Below, piece by piece: positions 17,434 through 25,012 of a DNA stretch of 44,404 nt. The first letter of the stretch is position 1; each line of letters starts with the position of its first letter. The DNA lies in assembly GCF_003075415.1 (NCBI RefSeq), contig NZ_QDAH01000048.1, forward strand, positions 1-44,404, in the 5' to 3' direction. Made by a program: the position numbers and the translations under genes. This DNA is from Microvirga sp. KLBC 81. Its GTDB lineage: Bacteria; Pseudomonadota; Alphaproteobacteria; Rhizobiales; Beijerinckiaceae. The notes under the pieces are model-generated. The model ran no database searches, was not told the origin of the DNA, and was given only the letters and a program-made list of their open reading frames with translations.

Positions 17434-18168
17434 ATGTCACTCTGGTCCCGTCATAAGATCTTCGAGACCAACTCGATCATCCTCATCATCGGTGTGCTGA
17501 TCGTCATCTCCATCGGTGGTCTCGTGGAAATCGTGCCGCTCTTCTACCTGAAGAGCACCATCGAGAAGGTGGAGGGCATTCGGCCCTACACCCCGCTCGA
17601 ACTCGCCGGCCGCAACATCTATGTGCGTGAAGGCTGCTACAACTGCCACAGCCAGATGGTGCGTCCGCTGCGCGACGAGGTGGAACGCTACGGCCACTAC
17701 TCTCTCGCTGCAGAAAGCATGTACGATCGTCCCTTCCAGTGGGGCTCCAAGCGCACCGGTCCGGACCTCGCCCGCGTCGGCAACAAGTACTCCGACGACT
17801 GGCACCGCGACCACCTGAAGGATCCCCGCGCCGTCGTGCCCGGTTCGATCATGCCGAGCTATCCCTGGCTTGAGAAGAACGAGCTCGATATGGCGGCCAT
17901 TGCCGAGGACATGAAAGTCCAGGCTCTGCTTGGCGTGCCCTATGACGAGGAGATGCTGAAGAAGGCCGAAAGCGACGTTCGTATCCAGGCTAATGCCGAC
18001 GATCCGAATGCTGTCGATCTCGCCAAGCGCTACCCGAACGCTCAGTCGCGCAATTTCGACGGCAACCCGCAGAAAGTCACTGAAGCGGATGCCCTGATTG
18101 CCTATCTGCAGATGCTCGGCACGCAGGTCGACTTCAAGCTCTACGACAACAAGGCCAACGTGCGCTGA
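17434..18168 (+). CDS. ccoO: cbb3-type cytochrome c oxidase subunit II (mono-haem)
   Basis: Membrane-anchored c-type cytochrome that passes electrons to CcoN. 244 residues, with one membrane anchor at about 14-37 and a single haem c site CYNCH (Cys68, Cys71, His72). The axial Met is probably in the PGSIMPSYPWL segment. Typical of the family in length and in the REGCYNCHSQM context. It follows ccoN by 11 bp and precedes ccoQ by 12 bp in the same operon. Haem attachment requires the Ccm system, which is not in this window. Confidence 0.98.
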   Translation: MSLWSRHKIFETNSIILIIGVLIVISIGGLVEIVPLFYLKSTIEKVEGIRPYTPLELAGRNIYVREGCYNCHSQMVRPLRDEVERYGHYSLAAESMYDRPFQWGSKRTGPDLARVGNKYSDDWHRDHLKDPRAVVPGSIMPSYPWLEKNELDMAAIAEDMKVQALLGVPYDEEMLKKAESDVRIQANADDPNAVDLAKRYPNAQSRNFDGNPQKVTEADALIAYLQMLGTQVDFKLYDNKANVR

Positions 18169-18180
18169 GGACGAACGATC

Positions 18181-18336
18181 ATGCCAGCCGCATACAAGTT
18201 CTTCGCAGAATTCGCCCAGACCTGGGGGTTGTTATACTTCGTCGCCGTCTTCTTGGTGGTGCTGGTCTACGCCCTCGCTCCCTCGCGGAAGGATCGCTTC
18301 GACGCGGCCGCCCGCATGCCTCTCCAGGAGGATTGA
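18181..18336 (+). CDS. ccoQ: cbb3 oxidase small subunit CcoQ
   Basis: 51-residue membrane peptide. One hydrophobic helix (about 15-33, GLLYFVAVFLVVLVYAL) is followed by a charged C-terminus with the PSRKDRFDAAA segment that is typical of CcoQ. It stabilises the assembled oxidase. It is preceded by ccoO (12 bp) and followed by ccoP (4 bp), with its ATG directly after GAGGACGAACG. Confidence 0.95.
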   Translation: MPAAYKFFAEFAQTWGLLYFVAVFLVVLVYALAPSRKDRFDAAARMPLQED

Positions 18337-18340
18337 TCCT

Positions 18341-19225
18341 ATGGCCCATGAAACTCACAAACAGGTCGATGCCATCACCGGCGTGACCACAACCGGGCAT
18401 AGCTGGGACAACATCCAGGAGCTCAACAATCCGCTGCCGCGCTGGTGGTTGTGGACCTTCTACTTCACCATTGTGTGGGCGATTGCTTACTGCATCGCCT
18501 ATCCGGCCTGGCCGATGGTCTCATCCTACACCAAGGGCATGCTCGGCTGGCAGTCCCGCGATGCTGTCGAGGTCGAGCTCGCAGCCCTCAAGGATCAGCG
18601 TTCGGGCATGACGGCGAAGCTCGCGACTGCCTCGCTCGAGGACATCAAGAAGACGCCTGAGTTGTTCGCATTCGCTCGCGCTCAGGGCAAGGCGTCATTC
18701 GGCGACAACTGCGCACCCTGCCATGGTGCAGGCGGCGGCGGCGCCAAGGGCTACCCGAACCTGAACGACGACGATTGGCTGTGGGGTGGATCGCTGGAGC
18801 AGATCCAGCAGACGATCCTGCACGGCGCTCGCTCCACCAGCGACCAGGGTCATACCGGCAGCATGCCTGCCTTCGGCCGTGACGGCCTGCTCAAGCGCGA
18901 GGAAGTCTCGCAGGTGGCGGATTATGTGCGCTCCCTGTCGGGACTGCCTGTGGAGAAGGGCGTCGACATCGCAGCCGGAGCCAAGATCTTCGCCGACAAC
19001 TGCGCATCCTGCCATGGCGACAAGGGTCAAGGCATGCAGGAGATGGGTGCCCCGAACCTCACGGATAAGATCTGGCTGTTCGGCTCCGACAAGGTCACCA
19101 TTATGGAAGGCCTCAACAACGGCCGCGGCGGCGTGATGCCGACTTGGCACGGCCGCCTCGATGACACGACCATCAAGGCTCTGACCCTCTACGTCCACTC
19201 TCTTGGGGGCGATCAGAACCGTTAA
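18341..19225 (+). CDS. ccoP: cbb3-type cytochrome c oxidase subunit III (di-haem)
   Basis: Di-haem c cytochrome that accepts electrons from the soluble cytochrome c pool. 294 residues from ATG 18341, preceded by CAGGAGGATTG. An N-terminal membrane region (about 36-58, WWLWTFYFTIVWAIAYCIAY in part) anchors two periplasmic cytochrome domains with CAPCH (Cys124, Cys127, His128) and CASCH (Cys221, Cys224, His225). The opening signature GHSWDNIQELNNPLPRWW is characteristic of CcoP. Last gene of ccoNOQP; a GC hairpin follows. Confidence 0.98.
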   Translation: MAHETHKQVDAITGVTTTGHSWDNIQELNNPLPRWWLWTFYFTIVWAIAYCIAYPAWPMVSSYTKGMLGWQSRDAVEVELAALKDQRSGMTAKLATASLEDIKKTPELFAFARAQGKASFGDNCAPCHGAGGGGAKGYPNLNDDDWLWGGSLEQIQQTILHGARSTSDQGHTGSMPAFGRDGLLKREEVSQVADYVRSLSGLPVEKGVDIAAGAKIFADNCASCHGDKGQGMQEMGAPNLTDKIWLFGSDKVTIMEGLNNGRGGVMPTWHGRLDDTTIKALTLYVHSLGGDQNR

Positions 19226-19262
19226 GCTGCTTCAATGCGCCTCAGCTCAAGCGTAACACGGT

Positions 19263-19284
19263 GGCCGGGGGCCTCTCCCCGGCC
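19263..19284. terminator. GC hairpin between ccoP and ccoG
   Basis: Eight-bp stem GGCCGGGG (19263-19270) with CCCCGGCC (19277-19284), loop of 6. It lies between the ccoP stop and the FixK box of ccoG. No U-run follows, so termination may be partial; it may also protect the ccoNOQP 3' end. Confidence 0.5.
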
Positions 19285-19290
19285 GCCGGC

Positions 19291-19304
19291 TTGACTCAAA
19301 TCAA
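19291..19304 (+). promoter_or_regulatory. FNR/FixK-type box upstream of ccoG
   Basis: TTGACTCAAATCAA matches TTGAY-N4-RTCAA. Centre 71.5 bp before the ccoG ATG, so a class II start would fall near 19339. It gives the maturation operon its own low-oxygen promoter. Confidence 0.87.
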
Positions 19305-19368
19305 GGCGGCTTCCCGCCTCGCAGCCTATCCCAGAGCCACTCCTGATCGAGAACCCGCGACGGATTCG

Positions 19369-20829
19369 ATGGCTGACGCTCCTGTTTCCCCTTCCCTTGC
19401 GACCGCAGCGGCCGACGACGCCCCGCTTTATGCGCCGCGCAAGCAGATCTATCCGCAGACCGTGAAAGGCCGCTTCCGCACGATCAAATGGGTCGTGCTG
19501 CTTGTCACGCTGGGCATCTATTATCTCGTTCCCTTCATCCGCTGGGACCGCGGCCCCAACGCGCCCGATCAAGCCGTTCTGGTCGATCTCGCGAATGGCC
19601 GCTTCTATTTCTTTTTTATCGAGATCTGGCCACAGGAATTCTATTACATCACAGGCCTCCTGGTTTTGGCGGCCCTGACCCTCTTCCTCATGAACGCCGT
19701 CGCTGGCCGCGTCTGGTGCGGCTATCTCTGCCCGCAGACGGTCTGGACCGACCTGTTCTATGCCGTCGAGCGCTGGATCGAAGGCGACCGCCGCGAGCGG
19801 ATGCGCAAGGACAAGGAAAAGCTCGCTCTGAAAGTGGCGGCTCAGAAGGGCCTGAAGCACTTCATCTGGTTGATGATCGCTTGGTGGACCGGCGGCGCCT
19901 GGGTGCTCTACTTCGCCGATGCGCCGACTCTCGTCTATGAGCTGGCCACGTTCCAGGCCCCGATGATCGCCTATGTCTGGATCGGCATTCTCACCTTCAC
20001 CACCTACACGCTCGCTGGCTTCATGCGTGAGCAGGTCTGCACCTATATGTGCCCCTGGCCTCGCATCCAAGCCGCTCTCACCGATGAATATGCACTGAAC
20101 GTCACCTATCGCTACGATCGTGGTGAGCCGCGCGGCTCGATGAAGAAGAACGAGGCCCTGAAGCTTCAAGGTCTGCCGGCAGGCGACTGCATCGACTGCA
20201 ACCAGTGCGTCAATGTCTGCCCCACTGGCGTCGACATTCGCAAAGGCTTGCAGCTCGACTGCATTCAGTGCGGCCTGTGCATCGATGCTTGCAATTCCGT
20301 GATGGAGAAGATCAACCGTCCGCTGAATCTGATCACCTATGATACCGACATGAACGTGAAGGCCCGCATGGAGGGCCGTCCGGAAGTGCGTCGCATCGTG
20401 CGTCCGCGCACGCTCTTCTATGCCGGCATCATCGCTGTCGTCGGCGCGACCATGATCGGCTCGCTCGCGATGCGCCAGAGCATCTATCTGAGCGTCATGC
20501 ACGACCGCAACCCGCTCTTCGTGCGCCTGTCCGACGGCTCGATCCGCAACGGCTTTACCGTCCGCGTGGCCAACAAGAACCTGGATGAGCGTACCTACGC
20601 TCTCACGGTGGATGGCTTGCTGAATGCGAAGCTCGATATCATCGGCGGCGAGATCGACCAGCAGGGCCGCGCGATCGTCAAGGTCGGCCCAGACCAGACG
20701 TTGGAAACACGCGCTCTTGTCAGCTCGCAAGGTTCGGACGTTCCCTCGTCAACCGACATTCACTTCACTCTCACCGATCTCGCGACCGGCGACACAAGCC
20801 GGATGAAAGATCACTTCAAGGCGCCTTAA
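19369..20829 (+). CDS. ccoG: Cytochrome c oxidase accessory protein CcoG (FixG/RdxA)
   Basis: Membrane iron-sulfur protein of the FixG family, linked to reduction of copper during cbb3 assembly. 486 residues from ATG 19369; the open frame to 19261 includes the FixK box, so the longer start is unlikely. Features: membrane helices in the N-terminal half, the CGYLCPQTVW and CTYMCPWPRIQ cysteine motifs, two ferredoxin-like 4Fe-4S motifs (CIDCNQCVNVCP and CIQCGLCIDACN, about residues 275-310), a further membrane helix (about 350-370), and a C-terminal periplasmic Ig-like domain. First gene of ccoGHIS, 12 bp before fixH. Confidence 0.96.
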   Translation: MADAPVSPSLATAAADDAPLYAPRKQIYPQTVKGRFRTIKWVVLLVTLGIYYLVPFIRWDRGPNAPDQAVLVDLANGRFYFFFIEIWPQEFYYITGLLVLAALTLFLMNAVAGRVWCGYLCPQTVWTDLFYAVERWIEGDRRERMRKDKEKLALKVAAQKGLKHFIWLMIAWWTGGAWVLYFADAPTLVYELATFQAPMIAYVWIGILTFTTYTLAGFMREQVCTYMCPWPRIQAALTDEYALNVTYRYDRGEPRGSMKKNEALKLQGLPAGDCIDCNQCVNVCPTGVDIRKGLQLDCIQCGLCIDACNSVMEKINRPLNLITYDTDMNVKARMEGRPEVRRIVRPRTLFYAGIIAVVGATMIGSLAMRQSIYLSVMHDRNPLFVRLSDGSIRNGFTVRVANKNLDERTYALTVDGLLNAKLDIIGGEIDQQGRAIVKVGPDQTLETRALVSSQGSDVPSSTDIHFTLTDLATGDTSRMKDHFKAP

Positions 20830-20841
20830 GAGGATACCTCT

Positions 20842-21336
20842 ATGTCCACAACAACAGCTGGCCGCCCTCCCCGCGTCATTACCGGACGCACGGTTCTGAT
20901 CTACTTCATCACGTTCTTCGGCATCGTGTTTGCCATGAACTTCGTAATGATCCGCTTCGCCGTCTCCAGCTTCAGCGGCGTTGAGACGGAAAGCTCCTAC
21001 AAGGCCGGTCTCACCTTCAAGAACGACGTGGCGGCGGCTCACTCCCAGGATGCTCTCCATTGGGCGGTGGATGCGAGCATCCAGCGCGGCGACGCGAGCC
21101 GCATCCTCATCACGGCACGAGATGCGAAGGCGCAAGCCCTCTCCGGCCTCACGGCCGAGGTGCGTCTCGCGCATCCGACAGACAAGCGTCGCGATGTTGT
21201 GATCGAATTCGTGGAAACCACCGCCGGCCAGTTCCAGAGCCTCACTTCGCTTCCAGAGGGTAGCTGGGATCTGGTGATTGGCTTGAAGCGTTCCGGCGAA
21301 ACCGTCTTCCGCTCCAAGAGCCGCATTTCGCTCTAA
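20842..21336 (+). CDS. fixH: cbb3 oxidase assembly protein FixH/CcoH
   Basis: 164-residue protein with one N-terminal membrane helix (about 17-40, VLIYFITFFGIVFAMNFVMI in part) and a periplasmic beta-rich domain. The helix followed by SSFSGVETESSYKAGL is the FixH signature. It binds the assembling cbb3 complex and is thought to work with the copper ATPase encoded next. 12 bp after ccoG and 17 bp before the ATPase gene, with AAAGGA-type ribosome sites between. Confidence 0.93.
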   Translation: MSTTTAGRPPRVITGRTVLIYFITFFGIVFAMNFVMIRFAVSSFSGVETESSYKAGLTFKNDVAAAHSQDALHWAVDASIQRGDASRILITARDAKAQALSGLTAEVRLAHPTDKRRDVVIEFVETTAGQFQSLTSLPEGSWDLVIGLKRSGETVFRSKSRISL

Positions 21337-21353
21337 AGGAAAAGAATAAGATC

Positions 21354-23603
21354 ATGGCGGAAATCCTCGATCTCTCAGTCTTCGTCAAGCGTCAGGATGA
21401 TGGAACGGCGCATCTCGATCTTGCCATCGAGGGCATCGATTGCGCTGCCTGCATCGACGAGATTGAGGGTGGCCTGTGCCGCCTCGACGGCATCTTGGAC
21501 GCGCGCCTCAACTACACTACACACCGTCTTGCGGTGCAGTGGCAGGAGGGAGCCATTGCGCCCTCCACAGTTGTCGAAGAGCTGCAGCGCCTCGGTTATC
21601 GGGCTCATCCTTATCGATCGCATCTCGTCGAGGAAGAGGAAACGCGCCGCTCCCAATGGCTCCTGAAATGCTTGGCGGTGGCGGGCTTCGCCTCCATGAA
21701 CATCATGCTGCTTGCGGTCTCCGTCTGGTCGGGCAACGTGACCGACATCACTCCGGAAACCCGCGACTTCTTCCACTGGCTTGCCGCCTTCATCGCGCTT
21801 CCTGCCGTGGCCTATGCAGGCCAGCCCTTCTTCCGCAGCGCCATGGGCGCTCTGAGGGCGAAGCGCACCAACATGGACGTCCCGATCACCATCGGCATTC
21901 TGCTGGCGCTCACCATGTCGGTGGTTGAGACGATCAATCACGCCGAGCACACCTATTTTGACTCGGTCGTGATGCTGCTCTTTTTCTTGCTCTGCGGCCG
22001 CTACCTCGATCAAGCCATGCGCCGCCGCACCCGCTCGGTGGCAGGCAATCTCGCCGCCCTCAAGGCAGAGGTCGCGCACCGCCTCGACGACAAGGGCGAG
22101 ACTGTTCTCGTGCCTACGGCCGCCCTCAATCCTGGCGATCGCGTCATCATACGGCCCGGTGAACGTATCGCCGTCGACGGCGTCGTTGTTGCAGGCTGTT
22201 CTGAACTCGATGAGAGCCTCGTGACTGGTGAAACCGTGCGGCGTTCCGCTATAATCGGCGACACGGTTTATGCCGGCAGCATGAACTATGACGGCGCGCT
22301 CACCCTTCGTGTTACAGCTGCAGGCAAAGGCACACTTCTCGATGAGGTGGAGCGGCTTCTCGAAACCGCTGCCGCAGCCAAGTCCCGCTATGTGCAACTG
22401 GCGGACAAAGTGGCGCGCGCCTACGCTCCGGTGGTGCATCTGACGGCAGCCCTGACAGCTATCGTTTGGATCGCCCTCGGCGCCGCCGTACATGATGCCG
22501 TCATCACTGCCGTTGCAGTGTTGATCATCACCTGCCCCTGCGCATTGGCGCTCGCTGTGCCTGTCGTGCAGGTCGTCGCCTCGGGCGCCCTGTTCCGCTC
22601 GAACGTCTTCCTCAACTCCGGCGATGCGCTGGAGCGTCTGGCCTCCGCCGATACCATCGTGTTCGACAAGACCGGCACGCTGACCCTGCCTGAGATGCGC
22701 GTTGCCAATGCCTCTTTGATCCGCCCGGATCTTCTTGAGGAGGCGGCACGACTTGCTCTCTCGAGCCATCACCCACTCGCTGCCGCTGTCGCGCAGGAGG
22801 CGAAGGAGCGCCGTCCTTACGAGGAGGCAACGGAAGAAGCTGGCCAGGGCGTGAAGGCCATTGTGCATGGCGTGGAGCTTCGACTCGGAAGCCCCGCTTT
22901 CTGCGGTGCCGCCGATCTTGTGCCCGAGGCAGTGGGTAAAGAGGCGGATGTCTCGATGATTGCCTTCGCCCGAGGCTATGAACGCGCCATCCTGCTGGTA
23001 CGTCAGGCCTTGCGTCCTGATGCCGTGACGACGGTGAAGGCTCTGCGTGATCTCGGCATCGGTTGCCGCATCCTCTCCGGTGATCGCCCAGAAGCCGTGG
23101 CTCCCATTGCAGCCGCTCTCGGCATCCGTGAATGGCGCGGCGGTGCGAAGCCCGCGGAGAAGATCGCGGCCATCGAAGCACTCAAGGCTGAAGGCCGCAG
23201 AGTGCTTATGGTCGGCGATGGCCTCAACGATGCACCTGCCCTTGCCACGGCGGACGTCTCAATCTCGCCGATCACGGCTGCCGATATCACCCAGGCCCAT
23301 GCAGATGCGGTCTTCCTCGGCGACAAGCTCACGCCTGTTCTGGATGCTCTCAGCATCGCTCGCCGCGCACGCACGCTGATGCGCCAGAACCTACTGATCG
23401 CGCTCGCCTATAACGTGATCGCGGTTCCGCTGGCCTTCATGGGTTATGTGACGCCACTCATTGCCGCACTCGCCATGTCCGGCTCGTCAAGCCTCGTGAC
23501 CCTGAACGCTTTGCGTGCGCGAGGCGCAAAGGCCAAGGCTTTGTCCGAGGAACTCTCGCCCGACAATTCTGCACCGGCCGCTCCGGTCCTACAGGGAGCC
23601 TGA
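21354..23603 (+). CDS. fixI: Copper-translocating P-type ATPase FixI/CcoI
   Basis: P1B-type ATPase of 749 residues that exports copper to the periplasm for insertion in the CcoN CuB site. Visible: N-terminal metal-binding HMA domain with IDCAAC (Cys30, Cys33), the ion-path TCPCALA motif, the phosphorylation site DKTGTLT, the HP motif in SSHHPLA, and the hinge GDGLNDAPAL. The CcoI/FixI group is distinguished from detoxifying CopA by the location between fixH and ccoS. Eight or so membrane helices are expected. Stop is 3 bp before ccoS. Confidence 0.96.
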   Translation: MAEILDLSVFVKRQDDGTAHLDLAIEGIDCAACIDEIEGGLCRLDGILDARLNYTTHRLAVQWQEGAIAPSTVVEELQRLGYRAHPYRSHLVEEEETRRSQWLLKCLAVAGFASMNIMLLAVSVWSGNVTDITPETRDFFHWLAAFIALPAVAYAGQPFFRSAMGALRAKRTNMDVPITIGILLALTMSVVETINHAEHTYFDSVVMLLFFLLCGRYLDQAMRRRTRSVAGNLAALKAEVAHRLDDKGETVLVPTAALNPGDRVIIRPGERIAVDGVVVAGCSELDESLVTGETVRRSAIIGDTVYAGSMNYDGALTLRVTAAGKGTLLDEVERLLETAAAAKSRYVQLADKVARAYAPVVHLTAALTAIVWIALGAAVHDAVITAVAVLIITCPCALALAVPVVQVVASGALFRSNVFLNSGDALERLASADTIVFDKTGTLTLPEMRVANASLIRPDLLEEAARLALSSHHPLAAAVAQEAKERRPYEEATEEAGQGVKAIVHGVELRLGSPAFCGAADLVPEAVGKEADVSMIAFARGYERAILLVRQALRPDAVTTVKALRDLGIGCRILSGDRPEAVAPIAAALGIREWRGGAKPAEKIAAIEALKAEGRRVLMVGDGLNDAPALATADVSISPITAADITQAHADAVFLGDKLTPVLDALSIARRARTLMRQNLLIALAYNVIAVPLAFMGYVTPLIAALAMSGSSSLVTLNALRARGAKAKALSEELSPDNSAPAAPVLQGA

Positions 23604-23606
23604 TCC

Positions 23607-23756
23607 ATGGAAGTCCTCATCTATCTCGTGCCAACGGCGCTACTATTAGGTCTTTCAGGTCTCGCCGCCTTTCTGTGGTCGCTCAAGAACGGCCAGTATG
23701 ACGATGTCGAAGGCGCGGCCATTCGCGTGCTGAAGGACGACGACATCGCACCATGA
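23607..23756 (+). CDS. ccoS: cbb3 oxidase assembly protein CcoS
   Basis: 49-residue membrane protein with one N-terminal helix (about 4-25) followed by the FLWSLKNGQYDDVEGAA segment that identifies the FixS/CcoS family. Needed for haem and copper cofactor insertion into the oxidase. It starts 3 bp after fixI, and its stop overlaps the start of the MFS gene (ATGA at 23753-23756), so all are translated from one mRNA. Confidence 0.95.
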   Translation: MEVLIYLVPTALLLGLSGLAAFLWSLKNGQYDDVEGAAIRVLKDDDIAP

Positions 23757-24868
23757 GCACATCACCTGCCATGCCGCGGGCGGGGCGGCTCGACTGCCTC
23801 TGCGAACCGATCGAAGCTGCCGACGGCACGCCCGATTACGGCGGAACGGCGCTGCTTGCGGTCGCGTTCGCACTATCCGTGCTCTCGCAGGTGCTCACCC
23901 TCACCATCCTTCCGCTCGCAGGCTTGTCGCTTGCTCCGAACGCAGCCTGGGCCACCCTGCCCTATGCCGCCTTCTATGCTGGCGCGGCGTTCGCCAGCCT
24001 GCCGGCCTCCCTTCTCCTCGATGCCTTTGGTCGTCGCGCCGCTTTTTCCCTTGGTGCCGGTCTCGGTATCGCCGGAGGCTTGCTAACGGCGTGGTCCCTG
24101 TTGCAGTGGCAGTTCACGGGCTTGGCGTTAGGCGCCTTCTGGCTTGGCATCGCCAGCGGCTTCAGCCTGTTCTATCGCCATGCGGCAGCCCCGCTCGGAG
24201 CGAAGGGAACTGGCGCCATCCTCCTGGTCTTTGGAGCAGCCACCCTTGCGGGCCTCTTTGCGCCGATGGTCGCGACCTTCGCTGAAAGCCTGGCTGTTCC
24301 GCATGCTCTCGTAGGTATGGCAGGGGCTGCAGCACTCGCTCATGTTGGATCACTTCTTGCAACGGCAGCACTGCCCTACCGTCGGGTTCGCCGAATGCAC
24401 GCCGAAGCCGCCCCCCTGCAGGGATGGCAACGCATTCTGTGGCCAAGCATCGTTGGCGCGCTTGGCTGGTTCGCCATGACAGCTCTGATGGCGGCCACCC
24501 CCGTCGCGATGGTGGGTTGCGGTCTCGGCGAAGCTGTGTCTGGAGCTCTCGCCTCGCACGTCATCGCCATGTATGCTCCGTCTCTGGCTCTGGCTGGACT
24601 GCCCAAGTCGGTCCGGCCTGTCCTGATCGCCCTTGTGGGTTGCATCCTGATTACCGTGGCAGCCATGGCTTTCCTGGTCTCCGGCACGACGATGGCCTTC
24701 AACGTCACAGCCGCACTTCTCGGGATTGGCTGGTCCCTCGTGACGATGGGCACCACCCTTTGGATCCATCAAGAAGGCGAGCCGTCCCGCTGGCTCCTCG
24801 GTCTCCATGATGGGGCCCTTCTCGGGTCGGCGCTGCTCGGTGCCTTGGCAGCCGGTCTCGTGAATTAG
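23753..24868 (+). CDS. MFS transporter, likely CcoA-type copper importer
   Basis: 371-residue major-facilitator protein with roughly 12 membrane helices. Two motifs stand out: Met242-x3-Met246 (MTALM) and His269-x3-Met273 (HVIAM), the same pair, with nearly the same spacing, as the MxxxM and HxxxM copper-binding motifs in TM7 and TM8 of Rhodobacter capsulatus CcoA, a copper importer needed for cbb3 assembly. A CLC motif sits at residues 5-7 of the segment RLDCLCEP near the N-terminus. The gene overlaps ccoS by ATGA, so copper uptake, export by FixI and use by the oxidase would share one operon. Family is certain; the copper role is a strong inference. Confidence 0.85.
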   Translation: MSTSPAMPRAGRLDCLCEPIEAADGTPDYGGTALLAVAFALSVLSQVLTLTILPLAGLSLAPNAAWATLPYAAFYAGAAFASLPASLLLDAFGRRAAFSLGAGLGIAGGLLTAWSLLQWQFTGLALGAFWLGIASGFSLFYRHAAAPLGAKGTGAILLVFGAATLAGLFAPMVATFAESLAVPHALVGMAGAAALAHVGSLLATAALPYRRVRRMHAEAAPLQGWQRILWPSIVGALGWFAMTALMAATPVAMVGCGLGEAVSGALASHVIAMYAPSLALAGLPKSVRPVLIALVGCILITVAAMAFLVSGTTMAFNVTAALLGIGWSLVTMGTTLWIHQEGEPSRWLLGLHDGALLGSALLGALAAGLVN

Positions 24869-24959
24869 GCGCTCTGCCGCTATTCGATCGCGACATTATA
24901 CGCCTGTAGGAAGCCATCTATGCCTGTGCTAGGAACGCCATAGGAACGGTGACCGTTTT

Positions 24960-24987
24960 CCACCGATTGACCAGGGTCAATCGGTGG
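24960..24987 (+). promoter_or_regulatory. FNR/FixK box inside a long perfect palindrome upstream of fixL
   Basis: The core is TTGAC-CAGG-GTCAA at 24967-24980. It sits in a perfect inverted repeat with 13-bp arms (CCACCGATTGACC and its complement) around an AG centre. The centre is 39.5 bp before the fixL GTG, too close for ordinary class II activation given that fixL has a GGAG ribosome site at 25003-25006. It could be a repressing site, or the fold may also act in RNA. Confidence 0.75.
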
Positions 24988-25012
24988 AGAGCCATCCCGA
25001 CTGGAGTTTTCT

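Noticed and set aside
19222..20730. Long minus-strand open frame (about 500 codons) opposite ccoG
   Set aside because: It mirrors a well-recognised gene, has no family features and no ribosome site; such shadows are common in GC-rich codon use.
21375..22868. Long minus-strand open frame opposite fixI
   Set aside because: Shadow of the P-type ATPase gene, His/Gly-rich without domain signals.
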